Assembly: GCF_021653995.1 (NCBI RefSeq)
Contig: NZ_JAJJOZ010000009.1
Coordinates: 124,001-188,000, forward strand
From: Allopusillimonas lactea
Lineage (GTDB): Bacteria; Pseudomonadota; Gammaproteobacteria; Burkholderiales; Burkholderiaceae_B
Direction of reading: 5' to 3'
DNA: 64,000 bases
Positions within the stretch are counted from its first letter, which is position 1, and each line of letters begins with the position of its first letter. The position numbers were made by a program, and so were the translations under genes. Of this stretch, positions 46,057 to 55,718 are shown one piece after another. Below the pieces are notes generated by a model, which saw nothing but the letters and a program-made list of their open reading frames with translations, ran no database searches and had not been told where the DNA came from.

Positions 46057-46959
46057 ATGGAAAAATTCGTTCGCATCGAGTCGTTGCACCAACGCTTTTC
46101 AACACGCAGCGGCACCTATGAGGCTCTGCGCAATATCAGCCTGAATATCGCAGAGGGCGAGTTCGTGTCGCTGATCGGCCACTCGGGCTGCGGCAAATCG
46201 ACCTTGCTGAACTTGATCGCCGGCCTGGAGCGCCCCAGCGACGGTGTGCTGCTGTGCGCAGAGCGCGAGATCGCCGGGCCGGGCCCGGAACGCGCGGTCG
46301 TGTTTCAGAACCACAGCCTGTTGCCTTGGCTCACATGTTTCCAGAACGTTTACCTAGCGGTGGAAAGCGTGTTCGGCAAACGCGAATCCCGCACCCTTCT
46401 GGCGTCACGCACCGAAGCGGCCATCGACATGGTGGGCCTGCATCACGCCATGCACAAACTGCCTGCCCAGATTTCTGGCGGTATGAAGCAGCGCGTGGGC
46501 ATTGCGCGCGCACTGGCCATGGCGCCGCGCGTCTTGCTGCTGGACGAGCCTTTCGGCGCGCTGGATGCGCTTACCCGTGCACAGCTGCAGGACGCGCTGA
46601 TGCGCATCGTAGCCACCACCGGCACCACCGCGATCATGGTGACGCACGATGTGGACGAAGCCGTACTGCTGTCAGACCGCATTGTCATGCTGACCAATGG
46701 CCCCGCCGCCACCATTGGCGAGATCCTTTCCGTGAAGCTGCCGCGCCCGCGCGACCGCGTTGCGCTGCTCACCGATCCCGACTATGTCGGCTGCCGAGCC
46801 ACTGTACTCGGCTTCCTGCACGAGCGGCACCACAGCCGCCACGCATTGGGCGCCGGGCAGGCCAGCACGGATGTACGCGCCCAAGCCGCGCATATTCTCG
46901 ATAACGCGCGCCGCGCCAATACGCCCCGCCCTCAACCCTCCACCTCCGATGCATCATGA
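46057..46959 (+). CDS. nrtD: nitrate ABC transporter, ATPase
   Basis: The 300-residue ATPase has Walker A LIGHSGCGKSTLLNLI, VVFQNHSLLPWLTCFQNVYL, signature ISGGMKQRVGIARALAM, Walker B VLLLDEPFGALDAL and MVTHDVDEAVLLSDRI. It is the NrtD type without the receptor-like domain of NrtC. The C-terminal 60 residues are variable. Its stop overlaps the nirB start by four bases. Confidence 0.95.
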   Translation: MEKFVRIESLHQRFSTRSGTYEALRNISLNIAEGEFVSLIGHSGCGKSTLLNLIAGLERPSDGVLLCAEREIAGPGPERAVVFQNHSLLPWLTCFQNVYLAVESVFGKRESRTLLASRTEAAIDMVGLHHAMHKLPAQISGGMKQRVGIARALAMAPRVLLLDEPFGALDALTRAQLQDALMRIVATTGTTAIMVTHDVDEAVLLSDRIVMLTNGPAATIGEILSVKLPRPRDRVALLTDPDYVGCRATVLGFLHERHHSRHALGAGQASTDVRAQAAHILDNARRANTPRPQPSTSDAS

Positions 46960-49388
46960 AGAAACGCAGACTCGTCGTCGTCGGCAACGGCATGGCCGGC
47001 ATACGCACTATCGAAGAATTGCTCAAGCTGGACGCCGATCTCTATGAGATCACTGTGTTCGGCTCGGAGCCTCACCCAAACTACAACCGCATCCTGCTTT
47101 CGCCGGTGCTGTCGGGCGAACAGACGCTCCAGGACATCATTCTGAATGACCTCGATTGGTATCGCGACAACGGCATCGCGCTGCATATGGGCAGCACCAT
47201 CACCCAGATCAACCGCGGGCGCCGGGAAGTGGCGACCGGCGATGGCAAGGTAACGCCGTATGATCGCCTGCTGATCGCCACGGGCTCCACACCTTATATC
47301 CTGCCGGTGCCCGGCAACAGCCTGCGCGGCGTCGTCGCCTTTCGCGACATCCATGACGTCAACCTGATGATAGAAGCCGCCGGCCGCCTCAAGCGCGCAG
47401 TGGTGATCGGCGGTGGCCTACTCGGTCTGGAGGCCGCCAACGGCCTGGTTTCGCGCGGCATGGATGTGTCGGTGGTCCACTTGGGCGAGGCACTGCTTGA
47501 CCGCCAGTTGGACTCCGAAGCCGCTGCCCTGCTGCGCCGCAGCCTGGAAGAACGAGGCCTGCGCTTTTTGATGTCGCGTCAAACGTCCGAAATTCTGGGC
47601 AACGACGAAGGCGCGGTGCGCGGCCTGCGCTTCAGCGACGGCACCGATATCGACGCTGATGTCGTGGTGATGGCAGCGGGCATACGGCCCAACACTGCAC
47701 TGGCCCAATCAGCGGGCATCCATTGTGATCGCGGCATTGTCGTCAACGACACCATGCAGACTTTCGACCCCAGCATTTATGCGGTGGGCGAATGCGTGAG
47801 TCATCGGGGCGTGGCGTACGGACTAGTAGCGCCGCTGTTCGAACAGGCCAAGGTCGCCGCCAACCACTTGGCCATGTTCGGCATTGGCCGCTACGGCGGC
47901 AGCGCTACGTCCACCAAACTGAAAGTCACCGGCATCGATGTGTTTTCGGCCGGCGATTTCACGGGAGGGCCGGAAACTGAAGCCATCACGCTCGCCGACC
48001 CGGTGGGCGGCGTTTATAAGAAGCTGGTGATTCAGGACGACAAACTGGTGGGCGCCTGCCTGTATGGCGACACGGTGGACGGTGCGTGGTACTTTCGCCT
48101 GATCCGCGAAGGAAAGCCCGTCAACGAGATCCGCGAGCACCTGATGTTTGGCGAAGCGGCCATCGGCGACACCGGCCATGCGGGTGAAACCAGCATTGCC
48201 CAGATGCCCGACAGCGCAGAAGTGTGCGGCTGCAACGGTGTATGCAAAGGCACCATCGTCAAAGCCATCCGCGAGCAAGGCTTGTTCACGGTGGACGATA
48301 TCAAGAAGCACACCAAGGCCGCCAGCTCCTGCGGCTCCTGCGCGGGGCTGGTAGAGCAGATACTGATCAACTGTGTGGGCGGCGCGGCCGACATCAAGCC
48401 CAAGTCCGAGAAGCCCATCTGCGGCTGCGCGGATTACACCCACGGTGATGTGCGGCGCGTGATCCGCGAGCAGCACCTGACCACCACGGCCGCTACCATG
48501 CGCTTCATGGAGTGGCGCACGCCCGACGGCTGCGCCAGCTGCCGCCCTGCGCTGAACTACTACCTGACATCCACTTGGCCCGGCGAGGCGCGTGACGATG
48601 GGCAATCGCGCCTGATCAACGAACGCGCCCACGCCAACATCCAGAAAGACGGCACCTTCTCGGTGGTCCCGCGCATGTGGGGCGGCGTCACCACGCCGGC
48701 GCAGCTACGCCGCATTGCCGACGTGGCCGACAAGTACAAGGTGCCCATGGTGAAAGTCACGGGCGGCCAGCGCATCGACCTGCTGGGCGTGCGCAAGCAG
48801 GATTTGCCGTCAGTCTGGAAAGACCTGGACATGCCCTCGGGCTATGCCTACGGCAAAAGCCTGCGCACCGTGAAAACCTGTGTGGGTAAGGAGTTCTGCC
48901 GCTTCGGCACACAGGACTCCACCAGTATGGGTATCGCGCTGGAGAAAGAGCTTGCCGGCATGGGCAGCCCACACAAGGTCAAACTCGCTGTCTCCGGCTG
49001 CCCGCGCAACTGCGCCGAATCAGGCATCAAGGACATCGGCATCATCGCGGTCGACTCCGGCTGGGAACTGTACGTAGGCGGCAACGGCGGCATAAAGACA
49101 GAAGTGGCGCAGTTCTTCGCCAAGGTACAGACCGCGGAGGATGTGCTGAGCTATTGCGGCGCCTTTCTGCAGTTGTACCGCGAAGAAGCGTTTTACCTGG
49201 AGCGCACCTGCCATTATCTGGCGCGCGTGGGGCTGGAGCACGCCCGCGCCCGGGTGGTCGAGGATGCGACCAACCGCGCCGAGCTATACGCCCGGCTCAA
49301 GTTCGCCCTTTCCTTCGTGAAAGATCCGTGGGCGGAACGCATTGCGGACGAACACGCGCGGCGTGAATTCGAAGCCCTGCCGGCCTGA
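46956..49388 (+). CDS. nirB: assimilatory nitrite reductase (NAD(P)H), large subunit
   Basis: The 810-residue siroheme enzyme reduces nitrite to ammonium. It begins with an FAD/NAD oxidoreductase domain (about 1-300: VVGNGMAGIRTIEELLKL, VVIGGGLLGLEAANGLVSRG). Two BFD-type [2Fe-2S] modules follow (about 425-480 with CGCNGVCKG and CGSCAG; about 490-530 starting CGCADYTHGDV). Then come the two ferredoxin-like/siroheme domains with the [4Fe-4S]-siroheme cysteines CVGKEFCRFG and SGCPRNCAESG (about 641-685). It works with NirD; siroheme comes through the methyltransferase at the operon end. Confidence 0.96.
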   Translation: MKKRRLVVVGNGMAGIRTIEELLKLDADLYEITVFGSEPHPNYNRILLSPVLSGEQTLQDIILNDLDWYRDNGIALHMGSTITQINRGRREVATGDGKVTPYDRLLIATGSTPYILPVPGNSLRGVVAFRDIHDVNLMIEAAGRLKRAVVIGGGLLGLEAANGLVSRGMDVSVVHLGEALLDRQLDSEAAALLRRSLEERGLRFLMSRQTSEILGNDEGAVRGLRFSDGTDIDADVVVMAAGIRPNTALAQSAGIHCDRGIVVNDTMQTFDPSIYAVGECVSHRGVAYGLVAPLFEQAKVAANHLAMFGIGRYGGSATSTKLKVTGIDVFSAGDFTGGPETEAITLADPVGGVYKKLVIQDDKLVGACLYGDTVDGAWYFRLIREGKPVNEIREHLMFGEAAIGDTGHAGETSIAQMPDSAEVCGCNGVCKGTIVKAIREQGLFTVDDIKKHTKAASSCGSCAGLVEQILINCVGGAADIKPKSEKPICGCADYTHGDVRRVIREQHLTTTAATMRFMEWRTPDGCASCRPALNYYLTSTWPGEARDDGQSRLINERAHANIQKDGTFSVVPRMWGGVTTPAQLRRIADVADKYKVPMVKVTGGQRIDLLGVRKQDLPSVWKDLDMPSGYAYGKSLRTVKTCVGKEFCRFGTQDSTSMGIALEKELAGMGSPHKVKLAVSGCPRNCAESGIKDIGIIAVDSGWELYVGGNGGIKTEVAQFFAKVQTAEDVLSYCGAFLQLYREEAFYLERTCHYLARVGLEHARARVVEDATNRAELYARLKFALSFVKDPWAERIADEHARREFEALPA

Positions 49389-49405
49389 TATTTTCTGGAG
49401 TCATA

Positions 49406-49741
49406 ATGGACACTACTATGCTGGATTGGACCGAGGTCTGCGGCTTGGAAGACATCCCGCAGGCTGGCTCGCGCGTCGTACACCGCGCCAGCGGACACCC
49501 CGTGGCGCTATTCCGCGCATCCGATGACCGCGTCTTTGCCCTGCTCGACCGCTGCCCGCACAAGGGCGGCCCGCTATCGGACGGCCTGGTGCACGGCTAC
49601 GCCGTAACCTGCCCGCTGCACGGCTGGAATATTGATCTGAACAATGGCCACGCCTGCGCGCCCGACGAAGGCTGCGCGGACACGTTCCCTGTGCGTGTGG
49701 AGCACGGCCGTGTGCTGCTCGCATTGAAGGGTGTGGCGTAG
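49406..49741 (+). CDS. nirD: assimilatory nitrite reductase, small subunit (Rieske-type)
   Basis: A 111-residue Rieske-like protein that completes NirBD. Unlike many NirD proteins it keeps all four cluster ligands: CPHKGG (C50, H52) and CPLHGW (C69, H72). It should therefore carry a real [2Fe-2S] centre. It begins 17 bases after nirB with TCTGGAG upstream and ends two bases before nasA. Confidence 0.94.
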   Translation: MDTTMLDWTEVCGLEDIPQAGSRVVHRASGHPVALFRASDDRVFALLDRCPHKGGPLSDGLVHGYAVTCPLHGWNIDLNNGHACAPDEGCADTFPVRVEHGRVLLALKGVA

Positions 49742-49743
49742 CC

Positions 49744-52623
49744 ATGGAAACGGCCGTCCGCGTGACCTCATCCATCTGCTGCTATTGCGGCACAGGTTGC
49801 GGCGTGCGCATCCACAGCCGCGGCGAGCGCGTGCTGGCTGTGGAAGGCGACGAAAGCCATCCCTCCAGCCTCGGCCAGTTGTGCGGCAAGGGATTAAACC
49901 TGACGGCAACGGTGCGCCATGATCAAGGGCGTATCCTGGCCGCGCAATGGCGGGCCGACCGGTCGCAGCCCCGGCGCGAGATTGCGCTGAGCGATGCCTA
50001 TGACATCGCGGCTGCAAAGCTCGCCGAAACCATTGCCATGCATGGGCCCGATGCAATCGGCTTTTATCTGTCCGGCCAGTTGCTGACCGAAGACTACACC
50101 GTTTTCAACAAGCTGGCGCGCGCGCTGATCGGCACGAACAACATCGACTCCAACTCGCGGCTGTGCATGTCCAGCGCGGTAAGCGGCTACAGCCTCACAT
50201 TAGGCGCGGACGCACCACCCGCCTGCTACGAAGACCTGGAGCACGCGAACGCCGTACTGATCGCTGGGTCAAACATGGCGTACGCGCACCCTGTGTTGTT
50301 CCGGCGCCTGGAAGCGGCAAAGACACGGCGGCCGGACATGAAAATAATCGTGGTTGACCCACGCCGCACCGATACTGCCAGCATCGCCGATCTGCACTTG
50401 GCCATACAGCCCGGCACTGACGTTGCCCTGTTTCACGCCATGCTCAACGTGCTGGTGTGGGAAGACCTGATCGACCGCAGCTATATTGCGCACCACACGC
50501 GCGGCTTCGCGGCTCTAAAGCAGCGTATCCGCGAGTTCACACCCAGCGCGGCGCAGGACGTATGCGGCGTGGCGGCCAGCGACATCGTTCAGGCGGCGCG
50601 CTGGTTCGGCGAGGCAAAGGCCGCACTATCGCTCTATACCATGGGCCTGAACCAGTCCTGCAGCGGCACAGCCAAGAACGCAGCACTCATCCACCTGCAT
50701 CTGGCCACCGGGCACATCGGCCGCCCCGGCACCGGCCCTTTCTCGCTGACCGGCCAACCCAATGCTATGGGCGGACGCGAAGCAGGAGGCATGGCTACGC
50801 TGCTGCCTGGCCACCGCAAGCCTGGCGATGCCGCCCACCGCGAAGAGGTGGCGCGGTTGTGGGGCGTGGACCGCCTGCCCGAACAACCTGGCAAAACCGC
50901 TATCGACATGTTCGACGCCGTACTTGCGGGAGACATCAAAGTGCTGTGGATCGCCGCCACCAACCCCGCCCAGTCCCTGCCCGACACAGGCCGCGTGCAT
51001 GCCGCGCTGGAGAAAGCCGAACTCGTCATTGTGCAAGAAGCCTACGCCAACACCGAAACACTGGCCTTTGCGGACCTGGTGCTGCCCGCCGCCACCTGGC
51101 CAGAGAAGAGCGGCACCGTCACCAATTCTGAACGCCGCATCAGCCGCGTGCGCGCCGCCATCAACCCACCTGGAAACGCACGCCCCGACTGGGAAATAGT
51201 CTGCGCCGTGGCGCGCAGGCTGGCCGGACATATCGCACCGCACAAGACCGAACTGTTCAACTATGCCAATGAGGCGGCAGTTTTCGCGGAACACGCCCGT
51301 TGCACAGCGGGACGCGATCTGGACTACAGCGCCCTGACGCACGCAATACTGGAAAGAGACGGGCCGCAGCAATGGCCGTATGCGGGCGTCGGCACGCAGG
51401 CATCTGCGCGCCTGTATGCTGATGGCAACTTCCCCACTGACGATGGCCGCGCACACTTCTACGACACGGGCTATGTACCCGTCGCCGAAAACATATCGCC
51501 CCATTACCCACTGCACCTGACCACAGGCCGCATGCGCGACCAATGGCACACCCTTACCCGCACCGGACTGGTGCCGGCACTGATGCGCCATGTCGAGGAG
51601 CCTTGCGTGTACCTGAACGCCAACGACCTGCGACGCTACCGCCTGCAGGAAGGCGGCCTGGCACGCGTCAGGACGCGGCGCGGGCAAGTGATTCTGCCTG
51701 TCGCGGTCGATGAAGGGCTGCAACCCGGTCATGCCTTTTTGCATATGCATTGGGGAAGCGGCTTTATTGCTGGCACCGGCGTCAACGCGCTGGCCTGCAG
51801 CGCGCGCGACCCGGCCTCGCGCCAGCCAGAGCTGAAACATAGCGCGGCCAATGTAGCGCCGGTGGAAATGACCTGGCACGCACAGGCATGGATCAAGGGC
51901 TGCGCCGTCACGCTGCGAACGCGACTGATGCCTTGGCTGCGGCGCTTTCCCTATGCCGTACTGGTGCCCAGCGCGCTGGGCGGAGAAGGTGTGCGGCTGC
52001 GGCTGGCGAGCGCCGCCGCGCCGGATCGCAAAACACTCGATCATCTGATCCACGATCTCGGCCTGGACGCTGCGGATCTCGCCTTCGACGATCCCGCACG
52101 CGGCATCGTGCGGCGCCTCCTGCGCGACATCCCAGCGCTCTCTACCGTTGCGGCGGCTGGCGCAGCCTCTACGCGAACACCTGCGGGAACAACGACTGGC
52201 GCATTGACTGCAATGCCTGGCGCGACGCCCGCTGCATCACACATCGCCCTTCCGTCGCCGCCCCGTCAGGCAGATGCACAGATCAGCACCGGCGCCCTGC
52301 GCGCCTGGCTGCTTACTGGCGACGTGCGCGCCGCGCCGGCGCTGCTGGACTGGACACAGACGGGCACGCCCTCCGCCCCGCCCGGCCAGCTGCTGTCGGG
52401 CCGCAGTGTGCTCGTTGCGCGCGCCCGCATCATTTGCAGTTGCGCCAGCGTCACCGATCAAGCCATTGTCCAGGGCTTGGAACAAGGCCTGGACTTGAAC
52501 GGGCTCAAAACCAAGCTCAACTGTGGCGCAAGCTGCGGCACCTGCCTGCCGCAAGTGCGACAGTTGGCCGGGCAATATGCCCGCACTCATGCAGCCCCCA
52601 ACTCCACGGAGCACATATCATGA
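49744..52623 (+). CDS. nasA: assimilatory nitrate reductase, catalytic subunit
   Basis: The 959-residue cytoplasmic Mo-bis-MGD enzyme reduces nitrate to nitrite. The N-terminal [4Fe-4S] site is CCYCGTGCGV with LCGKG about 30 residues later. Other features are IDSNSRLCMSSAVSGYSLTL (Mo-ligand cysteine), MGLNQSCSGTAKNAALIHLH, TGQPNAMGGREAGGMA and the C-terminal molydopterin-binding domain (TTGRMRDQWHTLTRTG). A C-terminal BFD-like Fe-S domain (about 897-945: CSCASV and NCGASCGTCLPQVRQL) follows an Ala/Thr-rich linker. That domain takes electrons from a reductase not in this operon; NirB itself is a possible donor. Confidence 0.95.
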   Translation: METAVRVTSSICCYCGTGCGVRIHSRGERVLAVEGDESHPSSLGQLCGKGLNLTATVRHDQGRILAAQWRADRSQPRREIALSDAYDIAAAKLAETIAMHGPDAIGFYLSGQLLTEDYTVFNKLARALIGTNNIDSNSRLCMSSAVSGYSLTLGADAPPACYEDLEHANAVLIAGSNMAYAHPVLFRRLEAAKTRRPDMKIIVVDPRRTDTASIADLHLAIQPGTDVALFHAMLNVLVWEDLIDRSYIAHHTRGFAALKQRIREFTPSAAQDVCGVAASDIVQAARWFGEAKAALSLYTMGLNQSCSGTAKNAALIHLHLATGHIGRPGTGPFSLTGQPNAMGGREAGGMATLLPGHRKPGDAAHREEVARLWGVDRLPEQPGKTAIDMFDAVLAGDIKVLWIAATNPAQSLPDTGRVHAALEKAELVIVQEAYANTETLAFADLVLPAATWPEKSGTVTNSERRISRVRAAINPPGNARPDWEIVCAVARRLAGHIAPHKTELFNYANEAAVFAEHARCTAGRDLDYSALTHAILERDGPQQWPYAGVGTQASARLYADGNFPTDDGRAHFYDTGYVPVAENISPHYPLHLTTGRMRDQWHTLTRTGLVPALMRHVEEPCVYLNANDLRRYRLQEGGLARVRTRRGQVILPVAVDEGLQPGHAFLHMHWGSGFIAGTGVNALACSARDPASRQPELKHSAANVAPVEMTWHAQAWIKGCAVTLRTRLMPWLRRFPYAVLVPSALGGEGVRLRLASAAAPDRKTLDHLIHDLGLDAADLAFDDPARGIVRRLLRDIPALSTVAAAGAASTRTPAGTTTGALTAMPGATPAASHIALPSPPRQADAQISTGALRAWLLTGDVRAAPALLDWTQTGTPSAPPGQLLSGRSVLVARARIICSCASVTDQAIVQGLEQGLDLNGLKTKLNCGASCGTCLPQVRQLAGQYARTHAAPNSTEHIS

Positions 52624-53441
52624 TTGCCCACACTGTCGCCCCCCCTTCTTCGCGCCCCCTCGGCCAGGTCTGGCTCGTCGGTGCAGGCCCCGGCGACCCC
52701 GAACTGCTGACGCTAAAGGCCTTGCGCGTGCTACGGCACTGCAGTGTCTGGCTGGTGGATGATCTTGTCGGCGATGGCGTGCTGACTTATGCCACGCCGG
52801 GCACCCGCATCCTGCTTGTGGGCAAGCGCGGCGGCTGTCCGTCCACGTCGCAATCATTCATCCTGCGCCTGATGGCGCGCTATGCCCGCCAGGGCCACAA
52901 TGTTGCCCGTGTAAAAGGCGGCGACCCTTTCATTTTCGGGCGTGGCGGCGAAGAGCTCGGTTGGCTGCACACGCGCGGCATCGCCGCCTACAGCATCAGC
53001 GGCATCACCGCCGGCCTGGCCGCCAGCAGTGCGCTAGGCCTGCCGCTCACCCACCGCCAGCGCGCCCGAGGGGTCACCTTCGTAACCGCGCATACAACCG
53101 ATGGTTCGCGGCCCAACTGGCGTGCGCTGGCCGATAGCGGCATGACGATCGTGTGCTACATGGGCATGAGCAAGCCGGAAGCTCTTACCCAAGAACTGCT
53201 GATTGCAGGCTTCCCCGCCTCACTGCCCGTGGCCATCGTGCAGCATGTGTCGCGACCTGAGCAGCGCCATGCCATCACCACGCTGGCGCAACTTGCCGCT
53301 ACCCAGCGAGCGCACGATCTTGCCAGCCCCGCCGTCATCATCCTTGGCGAGGTCGTGGCCGAAGCGGCCTGCCAACCCTTAGGGGCCAATACCGCAGCAG
53401 CCAGCGACGGCGGCCTCGCCGAAAGCCGCCGCGCGGGTTAA
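52620..53441 (+). CDS. cobA: uroporphyrinogen-III C-methyltransferase
   Basis: SAM-dependent enzyme making precorrin-2, the siroheme precursor that NirB needs. The 273-residue product shows VWLVGAGPGDPELLTLKALR, VLLVGKRGG-like LLVGKRGGCPSTSQ, RVKGGDPFIFGRGGEE, GITAGLAASSALGLPLTHR and VCYMGMSKPEAL. It lacks the CysG oxidase/ferrochelatase domain, so those steps must be encoded elsewhere. The ATG at 52620 overlaps the nasA stop (ATGA) and follows CGGAG. The frame is open back to 51888, but that part lies within nasA. Confidence 0.95.
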   Translation: MIAHTVAPPSSRPLGQVWLVGAGPGDPELLTLKALRVLRHCSVWLVDDLVGDGVLTYATPGTRILLVGKRGGCPSTSQSFILRLMARYARQGHNVARVKGGDPFIFGRGGEELGWLHTRGIAAYSISGITAGLAASSALGLPLTHRQRARGVTFVTAHTTDGSRPNWRALADSGMTIVCYMGMSKPEALTQELLIAGFPASLPVAIVQHVSRPEQRHAITTLAQLAATQRAHDLASPAVIILGEVVAEAACQPLGANTAAASDGGLAESRRAG

Positions 53442-53576
53442 TCCGCCAATCACAACGTCGGGCTTTTCCGCCCGCCGTGCTCGGGTTATTGTGTCGGCTT
53501 GCACATGCAGCCTCGGGGAGGGGGCCTTGGGTAGCCACAGCCAGCACGCACGGCGCCGCGCGCGCACGATCCGCCT

Positions 53577-54902
53577 ATGCGCCTGAACCATCGTGGCGCC
53601 GTGGTAGGCGCCCTGGGCATCACACAGATGCTGGCATGGGCGTCAACCTACTATCTTCCTGCCATCCTGGCCGCGCCCATGGCGCGGGATCTGGGCGTCG
53701 GCGTGCCCACCATATTCGCCTCGTTCTCTTTCGCGCTTCTGATCTCGGCCCTCACCGGCCCGCTGGCCGGGCGCGCCGTCGATCGTTGGGGCGGACGACC
53801 CGTCCTGATTGCCAGCAACGTTATCTTCGCCATGGGCCTGGCCATACTCAGCCAGGTTACCAGCGTGGCGGGGCTGTTCACCGCCTGGGCACTCATCGGC
53901 GTCGGCATGGGCAGCGGCCTCTACGAAGCCGCCTTTTCCACACTCGTGCGTCTGTACGGCGACAACAGCCGCGCGGCGATCTCGGGCATTACATTGATCG
54001 GCGGCTTTGCCAGCACCGTTGGCTGGCCGCTCAGCACGTATATGGGCCTGCATATCAGTTGGCAAGGCGCCTGCCTGGGCTGGGCCGGCCTGCATCTGGT
54101 GCTTGGTCTGCCGCTGAACAGCCTGCTGCCGTCGGCCACCCCGACACCGCCCGAATCCGGGCCCGCATCGTCGGCCACTGCCGCCTGTGCACCCCACACA
54201 GCGAACACACCCGCGCCAACCACCACCTGCATGACGCAAAGCGGCCACACTCCCGCTACAGGCTCCACTACCGCGTTCGCCCCTACATCTGCCGAGGCAC
54301 CCATTCGCACCGCCACCGCTGCATTCACTTCCGGTTTGCCACCAGCCCAGTCACCACGCCTGATCTCCGTGCTGCTGTCCATCATCTTTGCGGCCGCTTG
54401 GTTCAACAGCACGGCCATGGCTGCACATCTGCCGCAATTGCTTATAGCCAGCGGTGCAACCCTTGCCACCGCGGTGGCAATTGGCGCGCTCATCGGGCCC
54501 GCTCAGGTCGGCGCGCGAATACTCGAATTCAGCTTTCTGCAGCGCTTCCACCCCTTGCTCTCGGCACGCCTGGCGGCGACGGCCCATCCTGTAGGCGCAG
54601 CACTGCTCCTGCTGATCGGCAGCCCAGCCGCCGCCGCATTCGTGATTTTTCATGGCGCCGGCAATGGCATCCTGACCATCGCCATCGGCACTCTCCCCCT
54701 CGTGCTGTTCGGCCCGAAAGGGTACGGGGCGCGCCAAGGCATGCTTACGGTGCCATCACGCATTGCGCAGGCCGCCGCCCCCTGGGTGTTCGGCCTGAGC
54801 CTGGAACACTGGAGCGTGAGCGCACTCTGGCTGTCCAGCGGCCTGGCATTGCTGGCGCTGGCCTGCCTGTTGTGGATACATCCGCAGGCGGCGCCGCGCT
54901 GA
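53577..54902 (+). CDS. MFS transporter with a long low-complexity central loop
   Basis: The 441-residue carrier has two six-helix halves, starting GALGITQMLAWASTYYLPAI with the motif-A loop LAGRAVDRWGGRPVLIAS. Between helices 6 and 7 there is a cytoplasmic stretch of about 75 residues (about 180-258) made almost only of Ala, Thr, Pro and Ser. The substrate is unknown. It lies 135 bases after the nitrate operon in the same direction, but no resemblance to NarK nitrate carriers is seen. Confidence 0.85.
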   Translation: MRLNHRGAVVGALGITQMLAWASTYYLPAILAAPMARDLGVGVPTIFASFSFALLISALTGPLAGRAVDRWGGRPVLIASNVIFAMGLAILSQVTSVAGLFTAWALIGVGMGSGLYEAAFSTLVRLYGDNSRAAISGITLIGGFASTVGWPLSTYMGLHISWQGACLGWAGLHLVLGLPLNSLLPSATPTPPESGPASSATAACAPHTANTPAPTTTCMTQSGHTPATGSTTAFAPTSAEAPIRTATAAFTSGLPPAQSPRLISVLLSIIFAAAWFNSTAMAAHLPQLLIASGATLATAVAIGALIGPAQVGARILEFSFLQRFHPLLSARLAATAHPVGAALLLLIGSPAAAAFVIFHGAGNGILTIAIGTLPLVLFGPKGYGARQGMLTVPSRIAQAAAPWVFGLSLEHWSVSALWLSSGLALLALACLLWIHPQAAPR

Positions 54903-54984
54903 CAGTGTGCCGCGCGACGTCCCAGCACACACCCGCCCAACCCCCGCCGCATGATCGACGGCGCCACCTGCGGCAGGCGCTGCT

Positions 54985-55572
54985 CTATAGCTTGCTGATT
55001 TTCGTGCCTTCGAGCGATACCCCAGCCATCAAGCCGGCATTGGTCATCACAAAAGCGACCACAGGCTGTCGCAAGGTATTGGAATCAATGACACCGTTGG
55101 CACCGATGTTGGCGACGGCCACTGTGGCATCGGCTCCCACCTTCCAGCCATTGCTCTTGCGGAAATGATCCAGTGCTTCCTGTGTCTTGAACAGCATGAC
55201 GATCGCCTTGGACTGTGCCCCCGCCTGCAAGCCGAAAGAGCCGCTGGTGGTGCTGTAATAGCCTTCGTTACGTCCTCCCACGCGCAGCACGCCATCGCCG
55301 TGCTCACCGCCCACGATGAAGCCCGCGCTTAATACCTTCGGAAAGATGAGCACGCCCTTGGCGTTCGCCACTTCCGCGCGCGCGGCCGGCGCCACCTCAT
55401 ATAGACGCTGTAGGGTCGCATCCACCCTGGAGTCCACCGCGGCACGCCTTTCGGAGGTGCTTTGCGCACTGTCAGGCGCAGTAGTCGTGCACCCTGAAAA
55501 CACCATACCTGCGACAGCGAACGCCAGGGCAGTGGCCACTTTACGCGGCGTGGAAAGTTGACGTGATGACAT
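54985..55572 (-). CDS. Ysc84/SYLF-type lipid-binding lipoprotein
   Basis: The 195-residue protein has a lipoprotein signal ending GMVFSGC. The SYLF/Ysc84 domain (about 60-190) follows with AKGVLIFPKVLSAGFIVGGE, GVLRVGGRNEGYYSTTSGS, FGLQAGAQSKAIVMLFKTQE and NAGLMAGVSLEGTKISKL. Family members bind phosphoinositides or other lipids; bacterial ones are envelope lipoproteins of unknown role. The ATG at 55572 has AAGGAGA seven bases upstream. An upstream open stretch is ignored because the signal peptide begins here. Confidence 0.9.
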   Translation of the reverse strand: MSSRQLSTPRKVATALAFAVAGMVFSGCTTTAPDSAQSTSERRAAVDSRVDATLQRLYEVAPAARAEVANAKGVLIFPKVLSAGFIVGGEHGDGVLRVGGRNEGYYSTTSGSFGLQAGAQSKAIVMLFKTQEALDHFRKSNGWKVGADATVAVANIGANGVIDSNTLRQPVVAFVMTNAGLMAGVSLEGTKISKL

Positions 55573-55718
55573 ACTGTTCTCCTTATTGCGGCCTGCGGGA
55601 AGCACCCCGCAATGGCCAACGCCGGAGCGAACAGCAAGTATCGGGCCTACATGTGGCGCTGAGTCATGGAAAGCATGCAGGCGCACTATGCCGCGCGCCT
55701 GCGCGCAGCGCAGGCTGC

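Noticed and set aside
51888..52619. In-frame upstream extension of the uroporphyrinogen methyltransferase gene
   Set aside because: It lies wholly inside nasA in another frame, is Arg/Ser/Pro-rich without homology, and the ATG at 52620 has a ribosome site and the ATGA overlap.
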